Positions 39,724 to 48,170 of a stretch of DNA of 59,151 nt are shown here, piece after piece; positions within the stretch are counted from its first letter, which is position 1, and every line of letters begins with the position of its first letter. This DNA is from an uncultured Oscillospiraceae bacterium (GTDB taxonomy: Bacteria; Bacillota; Clostridia; Oscillospirales; Oscillospiraceae), in contig CALWXG010000009.1 in assembly GCA_944385435.1 (NCBI GenBank), positions 1 to 59,151 of the forward strand, written 5' to 3'. The notes under the pieces are model-generated. The model saw only the letters and a list, made by a program, of their open reading frames with translations. It was not told where the DNA came from and searched no databases. Both the position numbers and the translations under genes were made by a program.

Positions 39724-41829
39724 TCATTGGTAATGAACTAGAAGCGCATCTACCACGCACACACCGTCTCCTTTCGGATATACCAGCACAGGATTCAAAT
39801 CCAATTCCTTCAGTGCTTTTTTGTGATCATAGGCATAACTGGAAATACGGACAATCAAATCGGCAAGTGCCTGCACATCCAGTTCTTGTGATCCCCGGTA
39901 TCCCGTCAGAATTCTGGCACACTTCAATTCTTTCAGCATAGCTATTGCTTCGTTGTTTTTGATTGGTGCAGGCCAGACAACAACATCTCGGAACAGTTCG
40001 GTGAAGATACCGCCCATACCCACCAACACCTGAGGCCCCAATTGCGGGTCATTGGTCACACCCACAATAAACTCTTTTCCTGGCTTGGCGGTCTCCTGCA
40101 CAACCACACCGTCAATGTGAGCTTGCGGCATCCCTTTCCGGGCATTAGCCATGATCTCGTCAAAAGCCCGGGCGGCCTGTTCCAAATTCTGCACCCCCAA
40201 ACGCACACATCCCAGATCCGTTTTATGAAGAATATCCGGAGACTGGATCTTCATCACCCATGGAAACGGGATGGATTCACAACGGGCCAGATCACCCTGG
40301 GACACAGCAAGAACTTCTCTCGGAACCGGTATTCCACACCGGCGCAGTTCTGCTTTACTGTCTGCTTCACTCAGTGCTTTGCCAGCCTTCAGATTTGCTT
40401 TGGTTTCTTCCGGAATTGTAAGCTCATGCTCCGAAGGATCGTAACATGCAAATTCCATCAGCAGCTTCAGGCATTTGTATGCCACCGGCATGGAGGGCAG
40501 CAGTCCCACACCATTCTCTTCCAACAAATTGCGTATCTCGAGATTCCGGTCCATTTCCGTAATACAGTTGAAAAAGACCGGTTTTCTAACCCCTCGGCGA
40601 CGCCCTTCTACCACAGCTTCTACCATTCCGCGAACAATCTCTGTAGCCTGTGCTGCGATATCCTGTGTGATAGTAATGGCTCCGATACCCGGATCCCGGT
40701 CCAGCGCAGAAAGCACTCCCACAATCTTGTCCGTTTGTCCGAACAAATCTGTCGTCGCATCCAGCGGATTCGATACTGTCGCATAGGATGGAATGTATTT
40801 GCGGATTTCCGCACAGGTTTCCGGCTTTAGCTGCGGCAGCGTTAAACCAAATTGTTCTGCGCAGTCTGCAGACAGAATATTAGCCCCGCCGGATAAATTA
40901 TAGCTGGCCAAGCCCGGCACTTCCGGCAGGTTGCCATGGATTGCAGCCAGCGCCTGGGACAAACTGAGCAGCTCTTCCATATTGTCTACTTCCATTACGC
41001 CATATTTCCGAAATACAGCTGCAAAACTGCTGTGGGAACCAGCCAGGTTTCCCGTGTGCGATGAGGCTGCAGCTGCTCCCATGGCAGATTTGCCCACCTT
41101 CAAGGCCACAATAGGAATTCGTTTTTCCGCCGCCTTTTTCAACGCCCGGAAAAACACCCCCGGTTTCTTGATGCCTTCCAGATACATGGCAATGGCTCTC
41201 ACTCTTCCGTCATCCACCATGTATTCCACATAATCCTCCACAGCCGTTACTGTACTGTTTCCCACTGTAATCTGATACCCGACCGGATAGCCAGCCCGTT
41301 TCATAAAAATATTTGCCAGTGCTCCGCTTTGTGCCACTACTCCAACATAAGGCTTGCGCACAAAGGCATCCTTTGCCGTTTCCAAGCCAAGGGTATTGAT
41401 CTTGTCGATATTGTTGATAATACCCATGCAATTGGGTCCCAACACTTGCATGTCATATTTCAGGGCAATTTCCTTCAATTCTTCTTCCAGCCGGCGCCCT
41501 TGTTCCGTGTGTTCCTCGGAAAAGCCGCTGGCATAGACCATAGCGTTTTTGATTCCTTTTTCACCAGCTTCTATCAGCAGGCCGCTCACTGTATCACGCC
41601 GTGTAGCCAATATTACACAGTCCACTACTTCAGGCAGTTCACTGATACTCCTGTAGCAGGGCTGCCCCAACACTGTTTCCCTGGTAGGATGTATAAAGTA
41701 AATTTTCAAATGATTCGCTGACTGAAGCAAATTATAGGCTGTCCAATACCCGAACCCTTTTTTCTCACTTGCACCCACCAAAGCAACACTGTGCGGTACC
41801 ATCAGTCCTGTCAGTCTTTGTCCTTCCAT
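39724..41829 (-). CDS. ADP-forming acyl-CoA synthetase (fused alpha-beta, acetate-CoA ligase type)
   Basis: 701 residues. Reaction: acyl-CoA + ADP + phosphate to acid + CoA + ATP, substrate-level phosphorylation in anaerobes. Order: CoA-binding domain (VPHSVALVGASEKKGFGY), succinyl-CoA-ligase-like domain with QSGALANIFMKRAGYPVG and the phosphorylated histidine block SSHTGNLAGSH near residue 265, then ATP-grasp domain (ESIPFPWVMKIQSPDILHKTDLG; GMGGIFTELFRDVV). Start at 41829 follows GAGGTGAAT. It comes directly behind the four oxidoreductase genes, so it would cash in the acyl-CoA made by that enzyme. Confidence 0.93.
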   Translation of the reverse strand: MEGQRLTGLMVPHSVALVGASEKKGFGYWTAYNLLQSANHLKIYFIHPTRETVLGQPCYRSISELPEVVDCVILATRRDTVSGLLIEAGEKGIKNAMVYASGFSEEHTEQGRRLEEELKEIALKYDMQVLGPNCMGIINNIDKINTLGLETAKDAFVRKPYVGVVAQSGALANIFMKRAGYPVGYQITVGNSTVTAVEDYVEYMVDDGRVRAIAMYLEGIKKPGVFFRALKKAAEKRIPIVALKVGKSAMGAAAASSHTGNLAGSHSSFAAVFRKYGVMEVDNMEELLSLSQALAAIHGNLPEVPGLASYNLSGGANILSADCAEQFGLTLPQLKPETCAEIRKYIPSYATVSNPLDATTDLFGQTDKIVGVLSALDRDPGIGAITITQDIAAQATEIVRGMVEAVVEGRRRGVRKPVFFNCITEMDRNLEIRNLLEENGVGLLPSMPVAYKCLKLLMEFACYDPSEHELTIPEETKANLKAGKALSEADSKAELRRCGIPVPREVLAVSQGDLARCESIPFPWVMKIQSPDILHKTDLGCVRLGVQNLEQAARAFDEIMANARKGMPQAHIDGVVVQETAKPGKEFIVGVTNDPQLGPQVLVGMGGIFTELFRDVVVWPAPIKNNEAIAMLKELKCARILTGYRGSQELDVQALADLIVRISSYAYDHKKALKELDLNPVLVYPKGDGVCVVDALLVHYQ

Positions 41830-41839
41830 TCGATTCACC

Positions 41840-42040
41840 TCATGCTTCAATGGTAAACACACCATCAGGGCACACAGTATAGCAGATCCCACAGACTACG
41901 CACTTATCCGGATCTACCTCAACGTATTCATACCCTTCTCCGTTAAATTTTCCGGACTTACAGATTGCATGTTTTGGGCAGGAAAAAATACAGAAATCAC
42001 AGCTTTTGCAACGCGAAATATCCGTTAAAACTTTTGCCAT
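41840..42040 (-). CDS. 2-oxoacid:ferredoxin oxidoreductase delta subunit (ferredoxin)
   Basis: 66-residue protein with two 4Fe-4S motifs, CKSCDFCIFSCPKH and CVVCGICYTVCPDG. In Kor/Vor-type enzymes this subunit collects electrons from the catalytic subunits and hands them to free ferredoxin. It stands last of the four subunit genes, 18 bp behind gamma, and 10 bp before the acyl-CoA synthetase start. Confidence 0.92.
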   Translation of the reverse strand: MAKVLTDISRCKSCDFCIFSCPKHAICKSGKFNGEGYEYVEVDPDKCVVCGICYTVCPDGVFTIEA

Positions 42041-42058
42041 AATAACTTATCCCCCCTT

Positions 42059-42613
42059 TCAGATCTGAGCGCATCTGTAGCCGCCCATGAATGCTGCCAC
42101 ATTTGCATCATTGTACTTACCTTTTCCTTTTTCTTCGAAAAATTCTTTCAATGCCGCAATGGCAGCCTCCACATGAAATCCCTCCAATTCATGAACTGCA
42201 GCACCTATAGAAACAATATTGGCCGCTTTGGGATTATTCGCCTCACGGGCAATGGTGTCACAGGGAACGGAAACTACTTTTATATCCTCCCGCTTCAACT
42301 CTGGCTGATCTGAGGGCACCTGGTCAGCATTGATGATAACAGTGCCTCCGGGATTCGTGATATTTAAGTATTCCAGCGAGGGTATATTCATAGCCACCAG
42401 CAGATCAATCGTCTCCAGACAAGGAGAACCGATCTCTTCGTCACATAGTTTGACTACACAGTTGGCTTTACCTCCCCGGACTGCAAAGCCATAGGCAGGC
42501 AGCCATGTGGCATTGATATTATCCATCAACGCCATGTTGGCAATAATCCGTCCTGCGGTTAGAACACCCTGTCCACCAAAACCGGCAAACACCAGTGTCT
42601 TTTTAATCTTCAT
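42059..42613 (-). CDS. 2-oxoacid:ferredoxin oxidoreductase gamma subunit
   Basis: 184 residues of the POR/KOR gamma (PF01558) family. FAGFGGQGVLTAGRIIANMAL at residues 9-29 is the family's glycine-rich CoA-side signature and YGFAVRGGKANCVVKL follows as usual. The ATG at 42613 overlaps the beta-subunit stop by four bases; longer frame upstream lies inside that gene. Complete, no oddities. Confidence 0.93.
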   Translation of the reverse strand: MKIKKTLVFAGFGGQGVLTAGRIIANMALMDNINATWLPAYGFAVRGGKANCVVKLCDEEIGSPCLETIDLLVAMNIPSLEYLNITNPGGTVIINADQVPSDQPELKREDIKVVSVPCDTIAREANNPKAANIVSIGAAVHELEGFHVEAAIAALKEFFEEKGKGKYNDANVAAFMGGYRCAQI

Positions 42614-43356
42614 TGTCTCCCATCTCCTTCCACATCTTTCAGGATTCCCAGCGGATAATACTTTGTCACCACATCCCGAATATGGTTGCATGCCTGCTGA
42701 GTTGTCATGCCCCAGTTTGTAGGACACTGGCAGAGAATTTCAACCAGAGAAAATCCCTTGTTTTGAATCTGACAATCAACTGCGGTCTGAATCAGTTTTT
42801 TCGTTTTATTAATTTCCGCAGCGCAATATGTACTGCCTCTCGCAACAAACGCCACATCCGGGAAACTGTTCACAATCATCTCCGGCACTTGAATAGGCAC
42901 CCCGGACTGCCGTCCCGCTCCAGTAGAAGTAGTTGTTTTCTGACCCGGCAATGTGGTCCAGGACATCTGTCCTCCTGTCATGGCAAAATTCGTATTGTTG
43001 ACAACAATCATGGTGATATTGGAGTTGGTATATGCTGCGTTTAAAGTCTCTTGCAAACCAATGACATAGGCATCTCCATCTCCATGATACGTAACAATAC
43101 AGGTATCAGGCCGTCCGATCTTCAGTCCCCGGGCAGCGGCAGCCGTACGCCCATGGGCACACTGAAGGATTTCTCCCCCCCAGTGTCGGCGCATACTGGC
43201 ACAACACCCAACTCCCATAGCCATGACAAAATTGTTCAGCAACCCTTTTTCTTCAATCACTTCAGCCAGCAGCCGGGATGCAACACCGTGTCCGCACCCG
43301 GGACAGAATGTGGGCTGCAATTCAATCATGGTAGGTCTTTTCCGTGCAATCGCCAT
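42610..43356 (-). CDS. 2-oxoacid:ferredoxin oxidoreductase beta subunit (TPP-binding)
   Basis: 248 residues. FCPGCGHGVASRLLAE near residue 17 and the thiamine diphosphate motif HGDGDAYVIGLQETLNAAYTN (split here only for naming: GDGDAY and the later NNTNFAMTGGQMS) are the beta-subunit hallmarks. TPP decarboxylates the 2-oxoacid. The size fits the short Kor/Vor type rather than the longer pyruvate type. Starts one base after the alpha stop. Confidence 0.93.
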   Translation of the reverse strand: MAIARKRPTMIELQPTFCPGCGHGVASRLLAEVIEEKGLLNNFVMAMGVGCCASMRRHWGGEILQCAHGRTAAAARGLKIGRPDTCIVTYHGDGDAYVIGLQETLNAAYTNSNITMIVVNNTNFAMTGGQMSWTTLPGQKTTTSTGAGRQSGVPIQVPEMIVNSFPDVAFVARGSTYCAAEINKTKKLIQTAVDCQIQNKGFSLVEILCQCPTNWGMTTQQACNHIRDVVTKYYPLGILKDVEGDGRQ

Positions 43357-43357
43357 G

Positions 43358-44428
43358 TTAAAATACCTCCTTCAGTTCCCCAGCCTTCATTTTTGCACAG
43401 GTTTCAATGATTCCCCGGGTGGTCGCAGTAAACTGCCCCGTCGCCATGAGATAAATCGGCAAATCTCTGTGTGTTGCTTTACAAGCTAGCGCCACATCTT
43501 CAATCATTTGCCCGGTATCATTCCCCTCCACACACAGCAGGGCCTGAGTCGTATCCGGCAGTTCAGAAAAGGCTCTCATCGGGAACGGCCACAGAGAAAT
43601 CGGTCGGATCATGCCCACTTTTTCACCGCGGTCACGCAGCATCTTCACCGTTTCTTTTGTCACCCGTGAAGTCAGGCCGAAGGAACACAGCACATACTGA
43701 GCATCTTCCAGCATAAAGCTTTCCCAGCGCTGCTCATTTTCCATGATTCTGTTGTGTTTCCGACGAAGATATTCCGAGCAGTTCACAACATCGTACATCG
43801 GCATCAATTCTAAATCGATTGCCCGGCAATGACGATATTTTCCCGTATAGGCCCAGTCAAATTCTCCTGGTCCTTCTTTGAATTCCGGCATAACACAGGG
43901 CTCCACCATCTGACCCAGGCTGCCTTCGGAAAGGATTTCCACCGGTACCCGATACTTCTCTGACAGATCAAACGCATCGTACATCAAGTCAACACTTTCC
44001 TGTACGCTATTTGGTGAAAATACGATTACCCGGTAATCTCCGTTGCCACCGCCCCTTGTGTCACGCAGATAGTCCGTCTGCGCCGACGCCATGCTGCCCA
44101 AACCAGGCCCCCAGCGCTGAACATTCAAAATAACACAGGGCAACTCATTCAAGCAGATATAAGAAATTCCTTCCTGCTTCAAAGAAATTCCAGGTCCGCA
44201 GGAACTGGTCATGCAACGCATCCCGGTTGCGGCATTCCCGAAAATCATATTAATTGCTTCTATCTCAGAGCTTGCCTGTACAAAAGTCCGTCCCAGTTCC
44301 GGCATGCGCCAAGACAGATACTCCATAACCTCTGTCTGGGGTGTGATGGGATACCCAGTGTAAAATTGCATGCCTGCCCTCAGCGCAGCTTCTGCAACGG
44401 CTTCATTTCCTTTGAGCATTTTTTTCAT
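43358..44428 (-). CDS. 2-oxoacid:ferredoxin oxidoreductase alpha subunit (VorB/KorA-like)
   Basis: 356 residues, domains I and II of POR with C-terminal pyrimidine-binding part. KGNEAVAEAALRAGMQFYTGYPITPQTE, SSCGPGISLKQEGISYICLNELPCV and GPGLGSMASAQTDYL are the blocks found in branched-chain (VorB) and 2-oxoglutarate (KorA) enzymes. From these blocks VorB is the closer match, meaning 2-oxoisovalerate-like or other aryl/alkyl 2-oxoacids. First gene of the minus-strand catabolic cluster; its start is 105 bp from the divergent regulator gene. Either ATG (44428 or three codons later) could be used. Confidence 0.92.
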   Translation of the reverse strand: MKKMLKGNEAVAEAALRAGMQFYTGYPITPQTEVMEYLSWRMPELGRTFVQASSEIEAINMIFGNAATGMRCMTSSCGPGISLKQEGISYICLNELPCVILNVQRWGPGLGSMASAQTDYLRDTRGGGNGDYRVIVFSPNSVQESVDLMYDAFDLSEKYRVPVEILSEGSLGQMVEPCVMPEFKEGPGEFDWAYTGKYRHCRAIDLELMPMYDVVNCSEYLRRKHNRIMENEQRWESFMLEDAQYVLCSFGLTSRVTKETVKMLRDRGEKVGMIRPISLWPFPMRAFSELPDTTQALLCVEGNDTGQMIEDVALACKATHRDLPIYLMATGQFTATTRGIIETCAKMKAGELKEVF

Positions 44429-44462
44429 GAATAATCTTCATTCCCTTCCAATTTTGAGCTTA

Positions 44463-44490
44463 TTGCAAATTTAACGACCCATGGTATAAT
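44463..44490 (+). promoter_or_regulatory. Promoter of the PucR-type regulator gene
   Basis: TTGCAA, 16 bases, TATAAT with a TGG before the -10 on the plus strand. On the other strand no consensus promoter is seen for the catabolic genes, in line with activator-dependent transcription. Confidence 0.7.
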
Positions 44491-44533
44491 AAAATAAATT
44501 TTTGCTCTCTTTTCTATTTGGAGGTGATTTCAC

Positions 44534-45823
44534 ATGTGTCCGAATCCATGCTCTGCTGCCAGCAAAGACATAACGTCTACCAGTCGGCTCTTTGACGCTC
44601 TTTTACGTGGCGGACTCGACGAACTGGTACTTACAGCGGAGGGTTTGTTGGAAAACCCTGTTTTTATTCGGGACAGCAGCCACCGTATTCTGGCCATCAG
44701 TCAGAATTCATATAACGACCCTTTTTTCACAGCTCTGCAGACCACTGGTTATTTTGAAGCCGATGTCATTAAGGGCCTGAAAAAGCGCAGACGGATGTAT
44801 GCTGAAGACTGCTTCAGCGGCCGCCCAGTCCTGATCAACTTCGATCAGGACAAACCGGATCTTCTTACCATGCCGGTCTTCGTAAACGGCACTATCATTT
44901 GCTTCGTCTCCGTAGCCCAACTCAACCGCAACTTTCAATCTGAAGACTACGATAAACTGATCCTGATCAGCAAAGCAGTTTCCATTGAAATTCAAAAAGG
45001 TGATTTCCATACCCAGAGTATCGGTTTGCTCCACGAATCCATCCTGATAGATCTTCTGGATCGGGAATTGATTTCAGACCGCAGCAAACAAATCTTGGAT
45101 AATCGTTTGGATCTTCTTGATATTCATCTGAAGCCGAACCTGTTTCTGATTGCAACGCAACTCCCTGATAAACTCTCCTTGCCTAAAAAACGTTCCTTGG
45201 CCAAAGAAGTTCATTCACTTCTTAATGGTGTCATCACCTGCGTCTATCACAACTGCATTGTTGCTTTGATCACCAGGGAAAAAGATGCTCCTTTCACCCA
45301 AGAACAGGAATCTTCCTTTCTGCAATTTCTGGAGGACTGCAGTCTGGTTGCCGCTGTCAGCTCCTCTTACTCCATTGTGGGACGCACCCATGTCCGATAC
45401 AACAATCTGATGGAGGTGCTTGACCTCGGTCAACGGCTGAAACCCGGCAGAAGGCTGCACCACGCGCATGATATTTTTATTTATCAGCTGCTCCAAGGCT
45501 GCAGCAAAGACATGTTGCTGATGGAGTACATTCCTCCAAAAATGCTCCGGCTACGGGATTATGATCGAGACAACAACGCCCAGATGTTCCCCACGCTGTA
45601 CTATTATCTTATCTATCAAAAGAATGCCAATGCTGTAGCTGCGAAGATGAATATTCATCGCAACACACTCTTCTACCGGCTGGCACGCATCAATGAAATT
45701 GCATCTCTGGATTTAAACAATGAAGAGGAAGTATTTCAGTTGTTGCTTGCCTTTAAAATTCTCGAATATTCTGCAGCAGAATCAGGGCGTCCCCTTTGTT
45801 TTAAGCTGGATCCTAATGATTGA
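44534..45823 (+). CDS. PucR/CdaR-family transcriptional regulator
   Basis: 429 residues. The N-terminal two thirds resemble the sugar-diacid/PucR ligand region (ENPVFIRDSSHRILAISQ, a GAF/PAS-like start; LLTMPVFVNGTIICFVSV). The C-terminal PucR_C helix-turn-helix reads KNANAVAAKMNIHRNTLFYR at about residues 370-390. Such proteins are mostly activators of neighbouring catabolic genes and answer to the substrate. It faces away from the long catabolic cluster across a 105-bp control region and is monocistronic with a perfect terminator behind it, so it most likely controls that cluster. ATG with GGAGGTGAT eight bases before. Confidence 0.88.
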   Translation: MCPNPCSAASKDITSTSRLFDALLRGGLDELVLTAEGLLENPVFIRDSSHRILAISQNSYNDPFFTALQTTGYFEADVIKGLKKRRRMYAEDCFSGRPVLINFDQDKPDLLTMPVFVNGTIICFVSVAQLNRNFQSEDYDKLILISKAVSIEIQKGDFHTQSIGLLHESILIDLLDRELISDRSKQILDNRLDLLDIHLKPNLFLIATQLPDKLSLPKKRSLAKEVHSLLNGVITCVYHNCIVALITREKDAPFTQEQESSFLQFLEDCSLVAAVSSSYSIVGRTHVRYNNLMEVLDLGQRLKPGRRLHHAHDIFIYQLLQGCSKDMLLMEYIPPKMLRLRDYDRDNNAQMFPTLYYYLIYQKNANAVAAKMNIHRNTLFYRLARINEIASLDLNNEEEVFQLLLAFKILEYSAAESGRPLCFKLDPND

Positions 45824-45831
45824 CCCCCTTT

Positions 45832-45868
45832 AAATGATACCCACCGGTCAAACCGGTGGGTATCATTT
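45832..45868. terminator. Bidirectional terminator between regulator and isoaspartyl dipeptidase genes
   Basis: Perfect 17-bp stem with a CAA loop; the outer part is AAATGATA / TATCATTT so both strands end in a T-rich run. It serves the convergent genes on both sides. Confidence 0.85.
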
Positions 45869-45902
45869 CATTTTATTTCCCAATCCTGCGATGGCGCCGA
45901 TC

Positions 45903-47102
45903 TTATCCGTCCAATCTGCCGCGGTTTACCCGCTCTCCATTTTCTACCACAAGCAGGCCGCGGGAAAGTACGGCATTTACTTCCAGGCTGTCTCTGTCAA
46001 GAACTACCAGATCCGCGTCATTACCCACTTTGATTCTTCCCTTGGTGTTGAATCCCAGGGAGTCAGCTGTATTGCTGGTAGCATAGCTCACTGCTTCACT
46101 CAAACTAACACCGTCCAGCTGTGCAGTTTCGACAACGCTTTGATGCAGCAGTTTCAACGGGAAACGCTCGATCTGCTCCACGCCAAACAGCGTGGACACA
46201 CCATTCCCATCTGTGCTGAATGTCACCTTGCTCATATCGCAGCCCTGATCCCTTAGCATCTTGACTGCCTGTGCATTCCGGAATCCCCGCTTATGCTGAG
46301 GCGGACAAAGCGCTGCAGTCAAGTCTACATATCCGCCTTTTTCAATCCAGGCGGGTGCCTCTGCCATCAGCTGTTCATTTCGATTGAAGTGCAAAGGACG
46401 AATATTCTTCATGGGAGCTACTTCCAGAATCTTGAGCAGCGGTGCCGTTCCACTTGGTGCATCTCCCAAATGGAACTGCACTACCCCGTGCTTTCCTGTA
46501 AGCCGGCCTCCAACATGAACCTCAGATACCAGTTGCTGAAGATATTCTACCGGGGCTTGGCTGGAACGCGGATCAGACACAGCCGGTTCTCCTACGCCAA
46601 TCAATTCAGGAATTAAAAACATATCATCCCGAATATCCCCCGTAATTGTGCGCGGAGGCATACCAAACCCGCCGAATACGATGTAAACATTCAGTCCCCG
46701 CTCTTGCAAACTCCGGCATTTGCATACCATATGGATCGGTGTCCGGCTGATATAGTCAATCCCCAGACAACCTACAATGGTAGTCGTTCCGCACAGGAAT
46801 GCCTCACTGGCCTGAAGCTCAGGGGCCCGACTTCCATAACCCGCGCCACCGCCGCCGCCCAACATATGCACATGTGCATCAATAAATCCCGGCGTCAGAT
46901 AGTTCCCACAGGCATCGATAATCTGGGCATCCAGAGCGCTTCCGTCCACATTCTCTCCTATCATGGCAATCTGATTCCCGGCAACCAGAACATCTTTAAC
47001 TCCAAGATCCTCAGGCGCAATAACATGCGCATTTTTAATCAGCTTGAAGTGTTTTTGCTCCGTCTTGCGAGTTACATTAGCATCAATATCATAGTTGTCC
47101 AT
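45903..47102 (-). CDS. iadA: Isoaspartyl dipeptidase (beta-aspartyl-peptidase, M38 amidohydrolase)
   Basis: 399-residue cytosolic zinc enzyme that splits beta-Asp dipeptides formed from damaged proteins. Metal site and family blocks are all present: FIDAHVHMLGGGG, TTIVGCLGIDYISRTP, GVGEPAVSDPRSSQ, TGKHGVVQFHLGDAPSG with the lysine expected to be carbamylated and a metal histidine, LHFNRN and the catalytic aspartate in TFSTDGNG. Length normal. Start at 47102 with AAAGGAG before it; 47 bp behind the DHDPS-family gene, likely one operon. The E. coli enzyme has the same motifs, so the name is secure, although physiological substrates can vary. Confidence 0.88.
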   Translation of the reverse strand: MDNYDIDANVTRKTEQKHFKLIKNAHVIAPEDLGVKDVLVAGNQIAMIGENVDGSALDAQIIDACGNYLTPGFIDAHVHMLGGGGGAGYGSRAPELQASEAFLCGTTTIVGCLGIDYISRTPIHMVCKCRSLQERGLNVYIVFGGFGMPPRTITGDIRDDMFLIPELIGVGEPAVSDPRSSQAPVEYLQQLVSEVHVGGRLTGKHGVVQFHLGDAPSGTAPLLKILEVAPMKNIRPLHFNRNEQLMAEAPAWIEKGGYVDLTAALCPPQHKRGFRNAQAVKMLRDQGCDMSKVTFSTDGNGVSTLFGVEQIERFPLKLLHQSVVETAQLDGVSLSEAVSYATSNTADSLGFNTKGRIKVGNDADLVVLDRDSLEVNAVLSRGLLVVENGERVNRGRLDG

Positions 47103-47149
47103 ATAGCAATTCTCCTTTAAGCAATTGGATACCATCGCTGATTCTTCAA

Positions 47150-48049
47150 TTAGAGCAGCCCATAGCTGGTAAGCGTCTTACGGATTTCTTCCATTAACTC
47201 GGGAGTGGGCTGTCCCAGCGGCGGGCGGACAATGGGCTTGATACGCCCCATCATCCCCAATGCTGCCTTCATCGGAACAGGATTGGTATCTCGGAACAGT
47301 ACATCATTCAAAGGAAGCAGATGATAATGCATTTGAATTGCACCCTCCACATCTCCTGCCTTCCAGAGTTCGTAAAGCTGTGCCACTTCTCTGGGTGCCA
47401 CATTGGCTGTGGCACTCACATATCCGGCACCTCCAATTGCCAGCATAGGATAGCAGAGAAGTTCAATCCCACTGTAGAGCAACCACCCTCTGCCACACAA
47501 ATGCATAATATGATTGGCATGAACGAAATCTTTGCTTGACTCCTTGCAACCAATAATATTGGGACAATCCTCCTGAAGTCGGTGCATTGTCTCAGGAGCC
47601 ATATCTGTTGCGGTACGTCCGGGAATATTGTAGATAATCACCGGGATATCCACGGAATTTGCCACTTTCTTGAAATGCTCATACAGAGCTCGTTGATTTG
47701 GCTGAACATAATACGGAACAATTACCAGCGCTGCGTCCGCCCCCATCTCTTGAGCTGCTCGTGTCAAACGCAATGCCTCTTTTTGATTTACTGAACCCGT
47801 GCCGGGAACTACTGGTACCCGACCTGCCGCAACGCGAATTGCCGTTTCCATTACCTTTTCTCTTTCTTCCAAACTGAGAGAGGATGGCTCTCCTGTAGTA
47901 CCACACACCGAAATACCATGAGAGCCATTGGAAATCTGGTATTCGACCAGACCGGCTAGTGCTTCGTAATCCACTTCACCATCTTCTCGAAATGGCGTTA
48001 CGACAGGAGCAATGGAACCTCGCAGTCTATCTTTTGCATCTTCATACAT
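47150..48049 (-). CDS. Dihydrodipicolinate synthase-family lyase/aldolase (DapA-like, N-acetylneuraminate lyase superfamily)
   Basis: 299-residue class I pyruvate aldolase-type protein. CGTTGEPSSLS (residues 49-59) binds the carboxylate of pyruvate, YNIPGRTATDM holds the conserved tyrosine and IIGCKESSKD the Schiff-base lysine, so catalysis of the family type is expected. Whether it makes dihydrodipicolinate or cleaves another 4-hydroxy-2-oxoacid cannot be decided; it is coupled to iadA and not to lysine genes, which argues for a catabolic role. The start at MYEDAKDRL is preferred for its GGAGG; an earlier Met thirteen codons upstream is possible. Confidence 0.85.
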   Translation of the reverse strand: MYEDAKDRLRGSIAPVVTPFREDGEVDYEALAGLVEYQISNGSHGISVCGTTGEPSSLSLEEREKVMETAIRVAAGRVPVVPGTGSVNQKEALRLTRAAQEMGADAALVIVPYYVQPNQRALYEHFKKVANSVDIPVIIYNIPGRTATDMAPETMHRLQEDCPNIIGCKESSKDFVHANHIMHLCGRGWLLYSGIELLCYPMLAIGGAGYVSATANVAPREVAQLYELWKAGDVEGAIQMHYHLLPLNDVLFRDTNPVPMKAALGMMGRIKPIVRPPLGQPTPELMEEIRKTLTSYGLL

Positions 48050-48132
48050 CGCTTCATCAACCTCCACAAGATACATTTTCCGATGCATTTTATGTGCATT
48101 TTGCCTAAATATTTTTTCTCTTGTCGTAATAA

Positions 48133-48170
48133 TTTTAACACGTGTACAATTGCAATGCATGATTATACCA
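48133..48170 (-). promoter_or_regulatory. Extended -10 promoter with overlapping imperfect palindrome for the lyase-iadA genes
   Basis: TGGTATAAT on the minus strand (48162-48170) is a good extended -10. About 15-20 bp downstream, TTTTAACACGTGTACAAT (48133-48150) is centred on the perfect 8-bp core ACACGTGT and could be a repressor site just after the transcription start. Confidence 0.5.
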
